A stretch of DNA of 52,090 bases from Frigididesulfovibrio sp031551885 (GCA_031551885.1 JAVBMX010000092.1:1-52090), one strand, 5' to 3'. Shown: positions 26,229-34,889, counted from the stretch's first letter. Notes: generated by a model from the sequence alone, not told the origin. Numbers and translations: made by a program.

Positions 26229-26649
26229 TGACAGGTAGGGTTGTTGGGGCTCAAACAGAGCTGCAGAGGGAGGGCATCCCCTTTTAGAGCTCGCGATATG
26301 ATAAGTCCGGTGCCCTTTCATACCGAGCGGCACCAATCCCCGGCAGGGGACTGAGCCCCCTGCACCCCCATTGTCGGCCGGCCGTGCTTCGCCCTGGCCG
26401 CCCGACCTCTGTGCGGGCCGGATTTTACCCATGCGGGGAGCGACAGAACGTCGGAGTTTTCGACGACACTGAAAAAGCAATTCGCGTGAAGCGCCGGAGC
26501 GACCTCTCCCCCGGCCGACTTTTCTCGAGCGGTTGCCCCTCCTCCTTGTAGAAATCAAGAAACCGACGCCCATCAAACAGGTTGTTTTCTTATTTCCTTT
26601 GTCCGCCAAGGAAGAAGGACCATTGCACGGTTTTTGCAAAATCCGCGTC
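26229..26649. repeat. Adhesin-fliR gap with hairpin repeat copy R2
   Basis: Starting at 26246, GGGGCTCAAACAGAGCTGC opens a module that closely matches R4 (35612) and the inverted end of R1: ..CCTTTTAGAGCTCGCGAT..GATAAG..CCGGTGCCCTTTCAT..CGAGCGGCACCAA. It is followed by H2 (GCAGGGGACTGAGCCCCCTGC) and a decayed H3 (ATTGTCGGCCGG..). The rest of the gap to fliR is unassigned, and no terminator for the adhesin is evident other than these stems. Confidence 0.7.
26623..26639 (+). promoter_or_regulatory. Sigma-54-like sequence before fliR
   Basis: TTGCACGGTTTTTGCAA fits TTGCAC-N5-TTGCA, the same variant seen before the adhesin, with T for the first G of the -24 element. Its predicted start point (about 26649) would fall at the fliR ATG, which is awkward and lowers confidence. 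Confidence 0.22.
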
Positions 26650-27429
26650 ATGGATATCTTCGCCTTTAACTCCGAAACACTCCTCAGTTTTCTGCTCACC
26701 CTGATGCGGGTGAGTTTGATCGTGTTTCTGATGCCGTTCTATGGCGGAGAATCCATTCCCGCTCCGGTCAAAGCCGCGCTGTGCCTGATCCTGGCCTTGG
26801 CTTTATGGCCGCATCTTTCCTTTCCGGCCGGGTCGTTTCCGGCCCACCCCCTGGGCATCATCGTCATCCTGCTCGGCGAGCTGATTCTGGGCATGACTCT
26901 CGGCATGTGCGTGCATTTTATTTTCGCGGGCATCCAAACAGGCGGGGAACTTCTGGGTTTCCAGATGGGCTTCACCATGGTTTCCCTGGTCGACCCGCTC
27001 TCCGGGGCGCGGGTGAGCATCACCTCGCATCTGCTGTATATGGTCTCGCTGCTGGCCTTTCTTGCCCTCGACGGGCACCTGCACCTCTTGCGCGCCCTGG
27101 CCGAGTCGTTCACCCTGCTGCCGCCCGGCGGGCTGACCATGCGGGGCAACCTGGTGGACAACGTCCTTGCCCTTTCCGGCGGCATGTTCGTTCTGGCCGT
27201 GAAAATCGCCGCCCCGGTCATGGCCGCCATCTTTATGGTCGAGCTGGCCCTGGCCCTGATGGCCCGGGCCGCGCCCCAAATGAACCTGCTGACCCTCGGT
27301 TTTCCCATCAAAATCGCCGTGGGCTTTTTCTTCATCGGCCTGTTGTTCACGGTGCTTTCGCTGCGTATGGAAGATACGATCATCGAGCTCGCTCCCATGT
27401 TTTCCAACCTGATGCGCATGGGGCGGTGA
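26650..27429 (+). CDS. fliR: Flagellar biosynthesis protein FliR
   Basis: A 259-residue inner-membrane protein of the flagellar type III export gate (the FliP5-FliQ4-FliR1 complex). Several hydrophobic segments are visible (about 8-30, 38-57, 67-90, 125-145, 175-205, 212-240), with the family's GGESIPAPVKAAL and GFQMGFTMVSLVDP motifs. I chose the ATG at 26650 because the usual FliR N-terminus aligns with MDIFAF; the frame remains open 117 bases upstream. The ribosome site is poor. It is followed by flhB after 3 bases, so translation is probably coupled. fliP and fliQ are not in the window. Confidence 0.93.
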   Translation: MDIFAFNSETLLSFLLTLMRVSLIVFLMPFYGGESIPAPVKAALCLILALALWPHLSFPAGSFPAHPLGIIVILLGELILGMTLGMCVHFIFAGIQTGGELLGFQMGFTMVSLVDPLSGARVSITSHLLYMVSLLAFLALDGHLHLLRALAESFTLLPPGGLTMRGNLVDNVLALSGGMFVLAVKIAAPVMAAIFMVELALALMARAAPQMNLLTLGFPIKIAVGFFFIGLLFTVLSLRMEDTIIELAPMFSNLMRMGR

Positions 27430-27432
27430 AAC

Positions 27433-28512
27433 ATGTCGAGAGATCCGAGCAAAACAGAACAGGCGACACCCAAACGACTCCGCAAGGCCAGAGATGAAGG
27501 GAACGTCGCCAAATCGCAAGATCTGACCAAGGCGGCCACCATCGTGGCCGGGCTGATCGGCATGACCTTCTGGATTTCCTACATCGGCAAGGAAATGCTG
27601 GGCCTGTTTCGGCACTTCATGACCGAGTCCGTCAACTTCCAGGTTACCGATTCGAACATCAACAACATGGGTCTCTGGCTGGCCGGCGAAATCGCCAAAA
27701 TGATCATGCCGATCATGTTCTTCATCGCCATGGCCGCCTTCCTCTGTCTACGCGTGCAGGTGGGCAGGCTCTGGACCACCAAGGTCTTCACGCCCAAGCT
27801 TTCCAAGCTGAACCCCATCAGCGGCCTCAAACGCATGTTCCTGTCGCTCAAAACATTCGTCCGCATGGGGCGCAGCGTCCTGCAGGCCGTGGTCATCGGT
27901 CTGGCCCCCTGGATGGTCATCAGGGGCGAGATGGATTCCCTGCTCACCCTGTACCACCAGGACGCGGCCGGCGTGGCCGGATACCTGCTTTCCATCGGCC
28001 TGCGCATGACGCTGTACGCCCTGGTGCCCATGGGCATCATCGCGATCGTGGACCTTTGGTACACCCGCTGGGACTACGCGGAAAACCTCAAGATGACCAA
28101 ACAGGAAGTCAAGGACGAGCATCGGCAGCAGGAAGGCGACCCCCAGGTCAAGAACAAGATGAAGCAGCAGATGATGAAGATGACCGCCCGCCGGATGCTT
28201 CAAGACGTTCCCAAAGCCGACGTGGTGATCACCAACCCCACGCATATCGCCGTGGCCCTGCGCTATGACCCTCTCGAGGCCCCGGCCCCGATCGTCGTGG
28301 CCATGGGCGCGGACAATCTGGCCATGAAAATTCGCGACGTCGCCAAGGAACACAACATTCCCATCCGCGAGAACAAGCCGTTGGCACGGGCTTTGTATAA
28401 ACAGACCGAGGTCGGGGACACCATCCCCGCGGATCTCTTCCAGGCCGTGGCCCTCATTCTGGCCCAGATCTGGAAGACCAAGCCGCCCAAGGACCGTAAA
28501 ATAGGAAAGTAA
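27433..28512 (+). CDS. flhB: Flagellar export switch protein FlhB
   Basis: A 359-residue inner-membrane protein that gates the flagellar export channel and switches substrate specificity from rod/hook to filament. The N-terminus DPSKTEQATPKRLRKARDEGNVAKSQ is typical, followed by four transmembrane helices (about 32-52, 75-105, 140-165, 185-205). The cytoplasmic domain contains the autocleavage motif NPTH at residues 268-271, in full. It begins 3 bases after fliR and is followed by flhA after 55 bases. Confidence 0.97.
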   Translation: MSRDPSKTEQATPKRLRKARDEGNVAKSQDLTKAATIVAGLIGMTFWISYIGKEMLGLFRHFMTESVNFQVTDSNINNMGLWLAGEIAKMIMPIMFFIAMAAFLCLRVQVGRLWTTKVFTPKLSKLNPISGLKRMFLSLKTFVRMGRSVLQAVVIGLAPWMVIRGEMDSLLTLYHQDAAGVAGYLLSIGLRMTLYALVPMGIIAIVDLWYTRWDYAENLKMTKQEVKDEHRQQEGDPQVKNKMKQQMMKMTARRMLQDVPKADVVITNPTHIAVALRYDPLEAPAPIVVAMGADNLAMKIRDVAKEHNIPIRENKPLARALYKQTEVGDTIPADLFQAVALILAQIWKTKPPKDRKIGK

Positions 28513-28567
28513 TCGAGCCCGTCCCGTCGGCTTTACGACAAACACGGAAGACAAAGGCGTCAAGAAT

Positions 28568-30712
28568 ATGTCGACCAAAGCGATTCCCAACATCAATTAC
28601 GAGCGCTTCGCCAAGCAGGGCGATCTCATGCTGGCCGGCGGCGTGGTGGTCATCCTCATGGTCATGCTGATCCCGCTGCCGACCATCGTCCTGGACATGA
28701 TGCTCTGCGTGTCCATCTCAATGTCGCTGCTGATCCTGATCACCTCCATGTTCATGCTCTCGCCCCTGGAGTTCTCGATCTTCCCCTCGTTGCTGCTGGT
28801 CACCACCCTGCTGCGCCTGGCCCTGAACGTGGCTTCGACCCGCCTGATTCTCATGCACGGCGACAAAGGCACCGACGCGGCCGGCCACGTGATTCAGAGC
28901 TTCGGCGAATTCGTCGTGGGCGGCAGCTACATCATCGGCGCGGTCATTTTTATGATCCTGTTCATCCTGAACAAGATGGTCATCACCTCGGGCACCACCC
29001 GGATCGCCGAAGTGGCCGCCCGCTTCACCCTGGATGCCATGCCCGGCAAGCAGATGGCCATTGAGGCCGACCTGAACGCCGGGCTGATCGACGAACCCGA
29101 AGCCACCAAGCGCCGCAACGCGGTGCGTAAGGAGGCCGACTTCTACGGCGCCATGGACGGCGCGGGCAAGTTCGTACAGGGCGACGTGAACGCCGGTATG
29201 TTCATCACCCTGATCAACGTCATCGGCGGCGTGCTGCTGGGTGTCCTGCAAAAGGACATGAGCTGGCAGGACGCCATGAAGACCTACACCCTGCTGACCA
29301 TCGGCGACGGTCTGGTGGCGACCATTCCTTCGATCATCACCTCCACGGCGGCGGGCATCATCGTGTCGCGCGCGGCCGCCGAAGCTAAAATGGGCGAGGA
29401 ATTTCTCGGCCAGCTGACCCACAACTCCCGCGCCTTGATCATGGTTTCCGGGGTGTTGCTCATTTTTGCCCTGGTGCCGGGCATGCCGTTTATTCCCTTC
29501 TTCAGCCTGTCGCTGCTCATGTTCGGCCTCTCGCGCATGAACAAGAAGGCTTCGGACGAAGCGGAACCGACGGCCGGCGGCCCGCGCGCCATCGGCGGCG
29601 CGGCCAAAGCCCTGCCTCCCGGCATCCAGGCTCTACCGGGAGCGAACGGGCAAAGCGGCCTCGACACCCCCGAAGAGGTCCAGGCCCTGCTTTCCCTCGA
29701 CACCCTGGAGCTGGAAGTGGGCTACGGCCTGGTACCCTTGGTGGACGAAGGCCAAAACGGCAACCTGCTCTCGCGTATTCGTTCCATCCGCAGGCAATTC
29801 GCCCTGGACGCCGGGGTGATCATCCCCTCGCTGCACCTGCGCGACAATCTTCAGCTCAAGCCGGGCCAGTATTCCCTGCTGATCAAAGGTAACGAGGCGG
29901 CCTCGGCGGAAATTCTCATCGACCACCTCCTGGCCATGGATCCGGGCAACGCCCGCCATACCATCCAGGGCGTGGAAACCCGCGAGCCGGCTTTCAACCT
30001 GCCCGCCGTGTGGATTCCCGAAGCCCAGAAAGAAGAGGCCATGCTCGCGGGTTATACCGTGGTGGATCCTTCCACGGTCATCGCCACCCACCTGACCGAG
30101 GTCTTCCGCCGGAATCTGGCCGACTTCCTCGGCAGGCAGGAGGTCCAGAGCCTGCTCGACAACCTGGCCAAAAACGCGCCCAAGGTGGTCGAGGAGCTGG
30201 TGCCCGGCGTGCTGCCTTTGGGCACGGTCCAGAAAGTGCTGCAGAATCTGGTGCGCGAAAACGTCTCCATCCGGGATCTTCTGACCATTGTGGAAACCCT
30301 GGCCGATTTCGGCACCCACGTGAAGAGTCCCGAGATGCTCACCGAATACGTGCGCGAAAAACTCTCACGCAGCATCGTGCGCCCGTATCTGGACAGCCGG
30401 GGAACTTTGCCGGTAATAAGTCTGGATCCAAAGGCGGAACAGACGTTGCAAGAATCCATCCGCCAGACGGAGAACGGCGTGTACCTCGCCCTGTCGCCGG
30501 GTTCGGCCCAGCGGTTGATCCAGCAGATCAACCAGGCGGTGGAACGTGCGGTGAATACCGACGGCCGGCCCTCGGTGCTGGTTTCTCCCCTGGCCCGGCC
30601 GCATCTGGCCCAGTTGCTCCTGCGCTTTTTGCCCACGGTGCCCGTGCTCTCGCAGGCAGAAATCCCGGCGGAAATCCGGATCACCTCCGTGGGCACGGCC
30701 GCGATGGAATAG
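28568..30712 (+). CDS. flhA: Flagellar export gate protein FlhA
   Basis: A 714-residue inner-membrane protein, the main export-gate component, forming a cytoplasmic nonameric ring. The N-terminal 330 residues contain about eight transmembrane helices and the conserved FHIPEP-family segment RIAEVAARFTLDAMPGKQMA followed by IEADLNAGLID. The C-terminal half is the soluble FlhA-C domain (about 370-714), with VPLVDEGQNGNLLSRIRSIRRQF and a proline-rich linker before it. Length fits the family. The gene ends at a repeat-rich gap (R3) before flhF, so co-transcription with flhF would have to read through several hairpins. Confidence 0.97.
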   Translation: MSTKAIPNINYERFAKQGDLMLAGGVVVILMVMLIPLPTIVLDMMLCVSISMSLLILITSMFMLSPLEFSIFPSLLLVTTLLRLALNVASTRLILMHGDKGTDAAGHVIQSFGEFVVGGSYIIGAVIFMILFILNKMVITSGTTRIAEVAARFTLDAMPGKQMAIEADLNAGLIDEPEATKRRNAVRKEADFYGAMDGAGKFVQGDVNAGMFITLINVIGGVLLGVLQKDMSWQDAMKTYTLLTIGDGLVATIPSIITSTAAGIIVSRAAAEAKMGEEFLGQLTHNSRALIMVSGVLLIFALVPGMPFIPFFSLSLLMFGLSRMNKKASDEAEPTAGGPRAIGGAAKALPPGIQALPGANGQSGLDTPEEVQALLSLDTLELEVGYGLVPLVDEGQNGNLLSRIRSIRRQFALDAGVIIPSLHLRDNLQLKPGQYSLLIKGNEAASAEILIDHLLAMDPGNARHTIQGVETREPAFNLPAVWIPEAQKEEAMLAGYTVVDPSTVIATHLTEVFRRNLADFLGRQEVQSLLDNLAKNAPKVVEELVPGVLPLGTVQKVLQNLVRENVSIRDLLTIVETLADFGTHVKSPEMLTEYVREKLSRSIVRPYLDSRGTLPVISLDPKAEQTLQESIRQTENGVYLALSPGSAQRLIQQINQAVERAVNTDGRPSVLVSPLARPHLAQLLLRFLPTVPVLSQAEIPAEIRITSVGTAAME

Positions 30713-30964
30713 ATAGTTGACCTACTTTGGGGGACCCTGTCCCCCAATCCCCCTGGCAGGGGATTGAATCCCCTGTACCCCCATTGTCCGGTCCTCCTCG
30801 CAAAGCGAGGACGACCGGACACATGAGGGGGTCTGGGGTGCCGCCCGCGACGGCGCGAGACGACATAATCACATCGCGGAAGTGGCCGGTGGGGGGCCTA
30901 CTTCGGCAGCTCTGTTTTCATTTCCCCCAGGAAGTCTTGAGAAATAATCGCAGGAATCACCGTC
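30713..30964. repeat. Hairpin-rich dispersed repeat, copy R3
   Basis: Same order as R1: H1 (GGGGGACCCTGTCCCCC), H2 (CAGGGGATTGAATCCCCTG), H3 (30785-30821), then GGTCTGGGGTGCCGCCCGCGA, ATCACATCGCGG..GTGGCC and GGCAGCTCTGTTTTCATTTCCCCCAGG. The H3 stem differs from R1 in most inner bases yet pairs throughout. It sits between flhA and flhF. Confidence 0.8.
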
Positions 30965-32038
30965 ATGCAGATGAAGACATACAACGGGCCGAGCATGAGT
31001 GCCGTGCTGTCCCGGATCAAGGCCGAACTGGGGCCGGACGCGGTGATCCTGGAAACCGTCGAAAAGAACGGGGTCATCAGCATGACCGCCGCCCTCGATC
31101 CCCCCGCCACGGCGGCACCCTCCCGACGGGACGCGGCCGCTTCTCCCCAGGCCGTCATGCCTGCCGAGTGGGAAGAGATGAAGGCCAAAGTGCGGGAGTG
31201 GGACAGCATCAAAGGCCACCTGTTGGCTCTGATGAAGCCCGCCATGCAGTTGGACGCCCTCAACCCCCGGCAACGTCTGGCCCTTGAGTACCTGCAGGGC
31301 GAAGGGGTGAGCGACGAGGTGATTGTTTCCCTGTACCGGGAACTACGCGAAGACGCGGACAGCACCGTACTGGAGCCTTTGTCCCGCAGCGTTCCCATCA
31401 AACCCTGGGGACTCGCCGACTGGCCCGAGCGCTTCCACCTGTTGTGCGGACCGTTCGGCGCGGGCAAAACCACCTCGGGGCTGCGCATGGCCCTGGCTCT
31501 GAAAAAAGAGCACCCGGAACTGCGCATCGCCTTCATCAACGCCGACGCCGCTCGCGGCAACGGACGCATGTTGCTGCGCCATTACTGCGAACTTTCGGAC
31601 TTCGCCTGCCGGGAGGCCGCGAGCTCTCTGGAAGTCGGGGCGGCGGTCAAGGCCATGCGCGAAGAGGCCTACGACCGGGTTTTCATCGATCTTTCCGGCC
31701 TGCCCAAAGGCAAAACCATGTCCGGCCTGCCCTGGGGGCTTGGCCTGGATTCATCTGAAGCCGCGGCCCACCTGGTGATGGGGCCGCATTACTCGGCCGA
31801 CGCCGCCGGGCGCATTCTCGAGCGGTATCGGACCGACCTGCCCGCATCGTTGATCTGGAGCCGCCTGGATGAAGTCGAAACATACGGGTCGCTGGTGAAT
31901 ATCGCCGTTACGGCCGGGTTGCCGACCTCGGCGTTTTCCTTCGGGCCCGGCCTGGGCGGGTCGCTTGTCCCGGCCCGGGAAAATCTGCTCTGGAAGCTGG
32001 TGTTCAAGCGTTTGCTGCCCTTGGAGGGAGAAGCGTGA
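30965..32038 (+). CDS. flhF: FlhF, SRP-type flagellar placement GTPase with altered G motifs
   Basis: A 357-residue protein matching FlhF in N-terminal start (MKTYNGPSMSAVLSRIKAELGPDAVILET), length and gene context between flhA and flhG. FlhF marks the pole where the flagellum is built. The P-loop GPFGAGKTT (162-170) is intact. Other GTPase motifs depart from the family: DTYR-like motif II reads INADAARGNG (191-200), DTAGR (G3) reads DLSGL (242-246), and TKLDE (G4) reads SRLDE (299-303). Nucleotide preference or hydrolysis may therefore differ. The residue 40-80 linker is Ala/Pro-rich, as in other FlhF proteins. The ribosome site AGGAATC precedes the ATG; a second ATG at 30971 is possible. 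Confidence 0.88.
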   Translation: MQMKTYNGPSMSAVLSRIKAELGPDAVILETVEKNGVISMTAALDPPATAAPSRRDAAASPQAVMPAEWEEMKAKVREWDSIKGHLLALMKPAMQLDALNPRQRLALEYLQGEGVSDEVIVSLYRELREDADSTVLEPLSRSVPIKPWGLADWPERFHLLCGPFGAGKTTSGLRMALALKKEHPELRIAFINADAARGNGRMLLRHYCELSDFACREAASSLEVGAAVKAMREEAYDRVFIDLSGLPKGKTMSGLPWGLGLDSSEAAAHLVMGPHYSADAAGRILERYRTDLPASLIWSRLDEVETYGSLVNIAVTAGLPTSAFSFGPGLGGSLVPARENLLWKLVFKRLLPLEGEA

Positions 32039-32108
32039 TGCGCGCCCGAACAATAAAAAAACACATAAAAAATGCTCCGGTCCCGCAAAAAGAGAAAAAT
32101 TCCTTGCC

Positions 32109-32138
32109 TTGGACCGCCAATACAACATACTATATACT
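32109..32138 (+). promoter_or_regulatory. Candidate promoter for flhG-fliA
   Basis: The 118-base flhF-flhG gap is strikingly AT-rich for this genome. It contains TATACT at 32133-32138 with TTGGAC 18 bases upstream, 19 bases before the flhG ATG. The -35 match is weak. Confidence 0.35.
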
Positions 32139-32156
32139 GAATATGCGGAGTCTCTT

Positions 32157-32972
32157 ATGAAATCCGGCCTGCCCCTGGTCGTCTCCGTCACCTCCGGAAA
32201 AGGTGGTGTGGGGAAAACCAATATATCCGTCAACCTCGCCTGCCGACTGGCCAAAGCCAGCAAGCGCGTGGTGCTCCTCGACGCCGACCTTGGTCTGGCG
32301 AACGTGGACGTGATTTTGGGCATCGTCCCCAAACATAATTTGTTTCACCTGTTCCACGAAGGCGCCCGTCTGGACGACGTGCTGATGGAGACGCCGTACG
32401 GGTTCTCCATCCTGCCCGCCTCTTCCGGCGTCAGCGAAATGCTTTCGCTTACTCCGGGCCAAAAACTCAGCCTTTTGGAAGCCATGGATGAGTTGGACAC
32501 CTCGGTGGATTGCCTGATCGTGGACACTGGCGCGGGCATCAACGACAACGTGCTGTATTTCAACATGGCCGCGCAGGAGCGCCTGGTGGTGCTTACCCCG
32601 GAGCCGACCTCGCTCACCGACGCCTACGCCTTGATCAAGGTTATGCGGCACAACCACGAAGTGAACAACTTCCGCGTTGTGGTGAACATGGCCCCGGACA
32701 TGAAGTCGGCCAAAGAGATTTTCACGCGCCTGTACAAGGCCTGCGACCATTTCCTGAACGGCGTCTCGCTCGATTTCGCCGGGATGATTCCCCGCGACGG
32801 GGCCGTGCGCAAGGCGGTGATCAACCAAAAACCTTTCTGCGCCGAGGACGAAAAAAGCCCGGCCTGCCTCGCTCTCGATCAACTGGCCAAAACCATCCTG
32901 ACATGGGAAGTACCGGACACCCTTGATGGAAACATCAAATTTTTCTGGAAGCGTCTCCTCTTCCAACAGTAA
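32157..32972 (+). CDS. flhG: FlhG/MinD-like flagellar number regulator
   Basis: A 271-residue MinD/ParA-type ATPase, the partner and antagonist of FlhF that limits flagellar number. The deviant Walker A is SGKGGVGKT (13-21) with signature Lys15 and Lys20; DADLGLANVDVILG and VDTGAGIND (Walker B region) follow. The C-terminus KFFWKRLL is a likely amphipathic membrane-contact helix. I chose the ATG at 32157, preceded by GGAG, because it places the Walker motif at the normal distance; the longer frame overlaps flhF. It overlaps the start of fliA by 47 bases. Confidence 0.92.
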   Translation: MKSGLPLVVSVTSGKGGVGKTNISVNLACRLAKASKRVVLLDADLGLANVDVILGIVPKHNLFHLFHEGARLDDVLMETPYGFSILPASSGVSEMLSLTPGQKLSLLEAMDELDTSVDCLIVDTGAGINDNVLYFNMAAQERLVVLTPEPTSLTDAYALIKVMRHNHEVNNFRVVVNMAPDMKSAKEIFTRLYKACDHFLNGVSLDFAGMIPRDGAVRKAVINQKPFCAEDEKSPACLALDQLAKTILTWEVPDTLDGNIKFFWKRLLFQQ

Positions 32973-33744
32973 GAAGGGGACCATTCCCGCTCTTGAGCCG
33001 TGGGAGGCTTTCGATTCCGGCCAATCCGCCTGGGGGGACTTCTCTGCGGCCGATCAGGAGCGAATCGTGCGCCGCTATGCCCCCAAGGTCAAATACCTGG
33101 CTCTGCGGATGAAGGCCAAGCTTCCCAAGAACATCGAGCTTTCCGAGCTGATCGCGGCCGGAACGCTGGGGTTGATGGAATCATTCACCAAGTTCCGCCC
33201 GGCTTTGGGCATCCGCTTCGACACCTATGCGGAAAACCGCATCCGGGGCGCGATGATCGACGAACTGCGCCGGCTGGACTGGTTTCCGCGCTCTTTGCGT
33301 CGTCGGGTGCGCACTCTCGACGAAGCCGTGCAAAAGCTTGAGCACGGCACGGGCCGCGCGCCCACGGAAGAAGATCTGGTCAAAGCGACCGGCATGGAGC
33401 TTCAAGACGTGCGCGAAGGCCTGGAAGCCCTGCACAACCAGTTTTGCCTGTCGCTCGATATGATTCAGGAATCTTTCGGCATGGAACAGCCCTCGGAGGA
33501 AACCGGCCCCGACGGCCTGGTGGCCTCTCGAGAAATGGTGGAGCGTGTCGCAGAATTGATTGAGCAATTGACACCTCGAGAAAAAATGGTATTATCTCTG
33601 TACTATTCAGACGAGTTGAACATGCGGGAAGCGGCTGAAGTCATGGGCATCACCGAGGGACGAGTTTCGCAGCTCCACTCTCAGGCCCTTGCCCGCCTGC
33701 GTCGGGAATTCGTCGCGCGACACGGGGAAGCCCACCTGTTGTGA
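32926..33744 (+). CDS. fliA: Flagellar RNA polymerase sigma factor FliA (sigma-28)
   Basis: A 272-residue sigma-70-family factor that directs late flagellar and chemotaxis transcription. Region 2 (YAPKVKYLALRMKAKLP to RFDTYAENRIRGAMIDELRRLDW), region 3 (RAPTEEDLVKATGM) and region 4 (LTPREKMVLSLYYSDELNMREAAEVMGITEGRVSQLHSQAL) are all present. I took the ATG at 32926; this makes a 47-base overlap with flhG in another frame and an N-terminal extension of about 25 residues rich in Ser, which suggests the true start could be later or that translation is coupled to flhG. A TTG at 32923 is also possible. The region-4 codons are unusually AT-rich and include a promoter-like sequence. Confidence 0.92.
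   Translation: METSNFSGSVSSSNSKKGTIPALEPWEAFDSGQSAWGDFSAADQERIVRRYAPKVKYLALRMKAKLPKNIELSELIAAGTLGLMESFTKFRPALGIRFDTYAENRIRGAMIDELRRLDWFPRSLRRRVRTLDEAVQKLEHGTGRAPTEEDLVKATGMELQDVREGLEALHNQFCLSLDMIQESFGMEQPSEETGPDGLVASREMVERVAELIEQLTPREKMVLSLYYSDELNMREAAEVMGITEGRVSQLHSQALARLRREFVARHGEAHLL
33568..33595 (+). promoter_or_regulatory. Promoter-like sequence inside fliA
   Basis: TTGACA (perfect -35), 16-base spacer and TATTAT (5 of 6) lie within the fliA region 4 codons, 320 bases upstream of cheY. The codons GTA, TTA and TCT used here are otherwise rare in this window, so the promoter may be selected. It would drive cheY independently of the upstream operon. Confidence 0.45.
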
Positions 33745-33917
33745 CCCTGTTGGGTCCGGCCTTTCCCGCTACGGTATCGCCCCCGGCGCATGTCCGGAAC
33801 AATTTCGCTTTGAGGTTGTTCTTGAACCACTACCGGTAAACCCGCGGGAAGCGGGTGAACGGGACGGCAACGCATCTCCACCGCGAAGATGCCCATCCCC
33901 GCTCCAAGGAGAGCCAC

Positions 33918-34298
33918 ATGCCTTACAATCCAAATATGCGTGTCCTGGTGGTGGACGACTTTTCCACCATGCGCCGAATCATTAAGAACATCTTGCGCCA
34001 ACTCGGGTTCAACAACGTGGTTGAAGCCGACGACGGCACCACGGCCTGGGATACCCTGAACAAAGACAAAATCGATTTCGTCATCTCCGACTGGAACATG
34101 CCGCAGATGACCGGCATCGAGTTGCTGCGCAAAGTGCGCGGCAGCGAGGAATTCGCCGATATGCCCTTCCTCATGGTCACGGCGGAAGCCCAGCAGGAAA
34201 ATATTATTGAAGCGGTGCAGGCCAAAGTTTCCAACTACATCGTCAAGCCTTTCACCGCCGAAGTCATGAAACAGAAGATCGACAAGATCTTCCCTTAG
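33918..34298 (+). CDS. cheY: CheY-like single-domain response regulator
   Basis: A 126-residue receiver-only protein. The acid pocket is Asp13/Asp14, the phospho-acceptor is Asp58 (VISDWNMP), Thr88 (MVTAE) and Lys110 (IVKPF) complete the active site. Length and residues match the CheY that binds FliM at the flagellar motor switch; the NNVVEADDGTTAW segment resembles enterobacterial CheY. I chose the ATG at 33918, preceded by AAGGAG at eight bases. It is downstream of fliA with a 173-base gap, and is followed immediately by a repeat and then a terminator. Confidence 0.95.
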   Translation: MPYNPNMRVLVVDDFSTMRRIIKNILRQLGFNNVVEADDGTTAWDTLNKDKIDFVISDWNMPQMTGIELLRKVRGSEEFADMPFLMVTAEAQQENIIEAVQAKVSNYIVKPFTAEVMKQKIDKIFP

Positions 34299-34383
34299 AG
34301 CATTTTCACTTTGAAAATGTTTGTGAAACTATATTGCCGATGGACTTCCAAATGAGCCCGCAGGCCGGCAGCCGCTTGCGCGG
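34299..34383 (+). repeat. TTTGAAAATG repeat, copy 1
   Basis: It begins directly after the cheY stop with AGCATTTTCACTTTGAAAATG (an 8 bp hairpin, CATTTTCA/TGAAAATG with loop CTT), continues TTTGTGAAACTATATT and then GACTTCCAAATGAGCC..GGC. It is the same family as copies 2 and 3. Confidence 0.75.
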
Positions 34384-34482
34384 CTGCCGAAGCAAATCAA
34401 CTTCTCAAAGTTAATTTGCTCTCGTTCCCGTTCGGAGGCTCTCCGGCGCGAACGGCGCGTGACCGCGTAAGAAACGTTTTCC

Positions 34483-34512
34483 AAGGGGGGGGCCGTCGAC
34501 GCCCCCCTTTGT
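34483..34512 (+). terminator. Terminator downstream of cheY
   Basis: A run of eight G preceded by AA pairs with CCCCCC followed by TTT, with loop CCGTCGACG, and TTTGTTGTT follows. It would close the cheY transcript about 200 bases past its stop. Confidence 0.65.
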
Positions 34513-34519
34513 TGTTCTG

Positions 34520-34615
34520 AAGCATTTTCACTTTGAAAATGCTTGTGAAACCATATTTTGCCGGCGAACGTCCGAACGAGCCGCGCAAGCGAGTTGTGGC
34601 CAGCGGCTGCACGGA
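34520..34615 (+). repeat. TTTGAAAATG repeat, copy 2
   Basis: AGCATTTTCACTTTGAAAATG followed by CTTGTGAAACCATATTTTGCCGG and a GTCCGAACGAGCC segment, a direct repeat of copy 1 about 220 bases away. The rest of the gap to the fliL-like gene (34616-34889) has no feature I can support. Confidence 0.75.
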
Positions 34616-34889
34616 GTGAGCTTTCGCTTCTCCGGCAGTGCCGTCGACATGCCTACCTTCGCAGCCCCGTTTGCTCGCGCGGCGGCCGGAACAAATCAAC
34701 GTTTCAAAGTTCCTTCCCTCCGGCGGCGCATCACGCGCTCCGGTTTCAGCGGCCCGCTCTTTGCATGTCTCTTCAAAGAAAGGCCGCGATGCGGGATTCT
34801 TGACGCCGGAACCGGCGCTTTTCCGCAACCGCAATCGCCGTGAAAAAAAGCGGCGGCGTGTTCCCCTTTAACCGGCATACGAGACTTCC

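Noticed and set aside
24435..26699. 754-codon antisense open frame at the adhesin 3' end
   Set aside because: Same reason: a shadow of the adhesin frame with low-complexity Gly/Val/Arg composition, and it runs into fliR.
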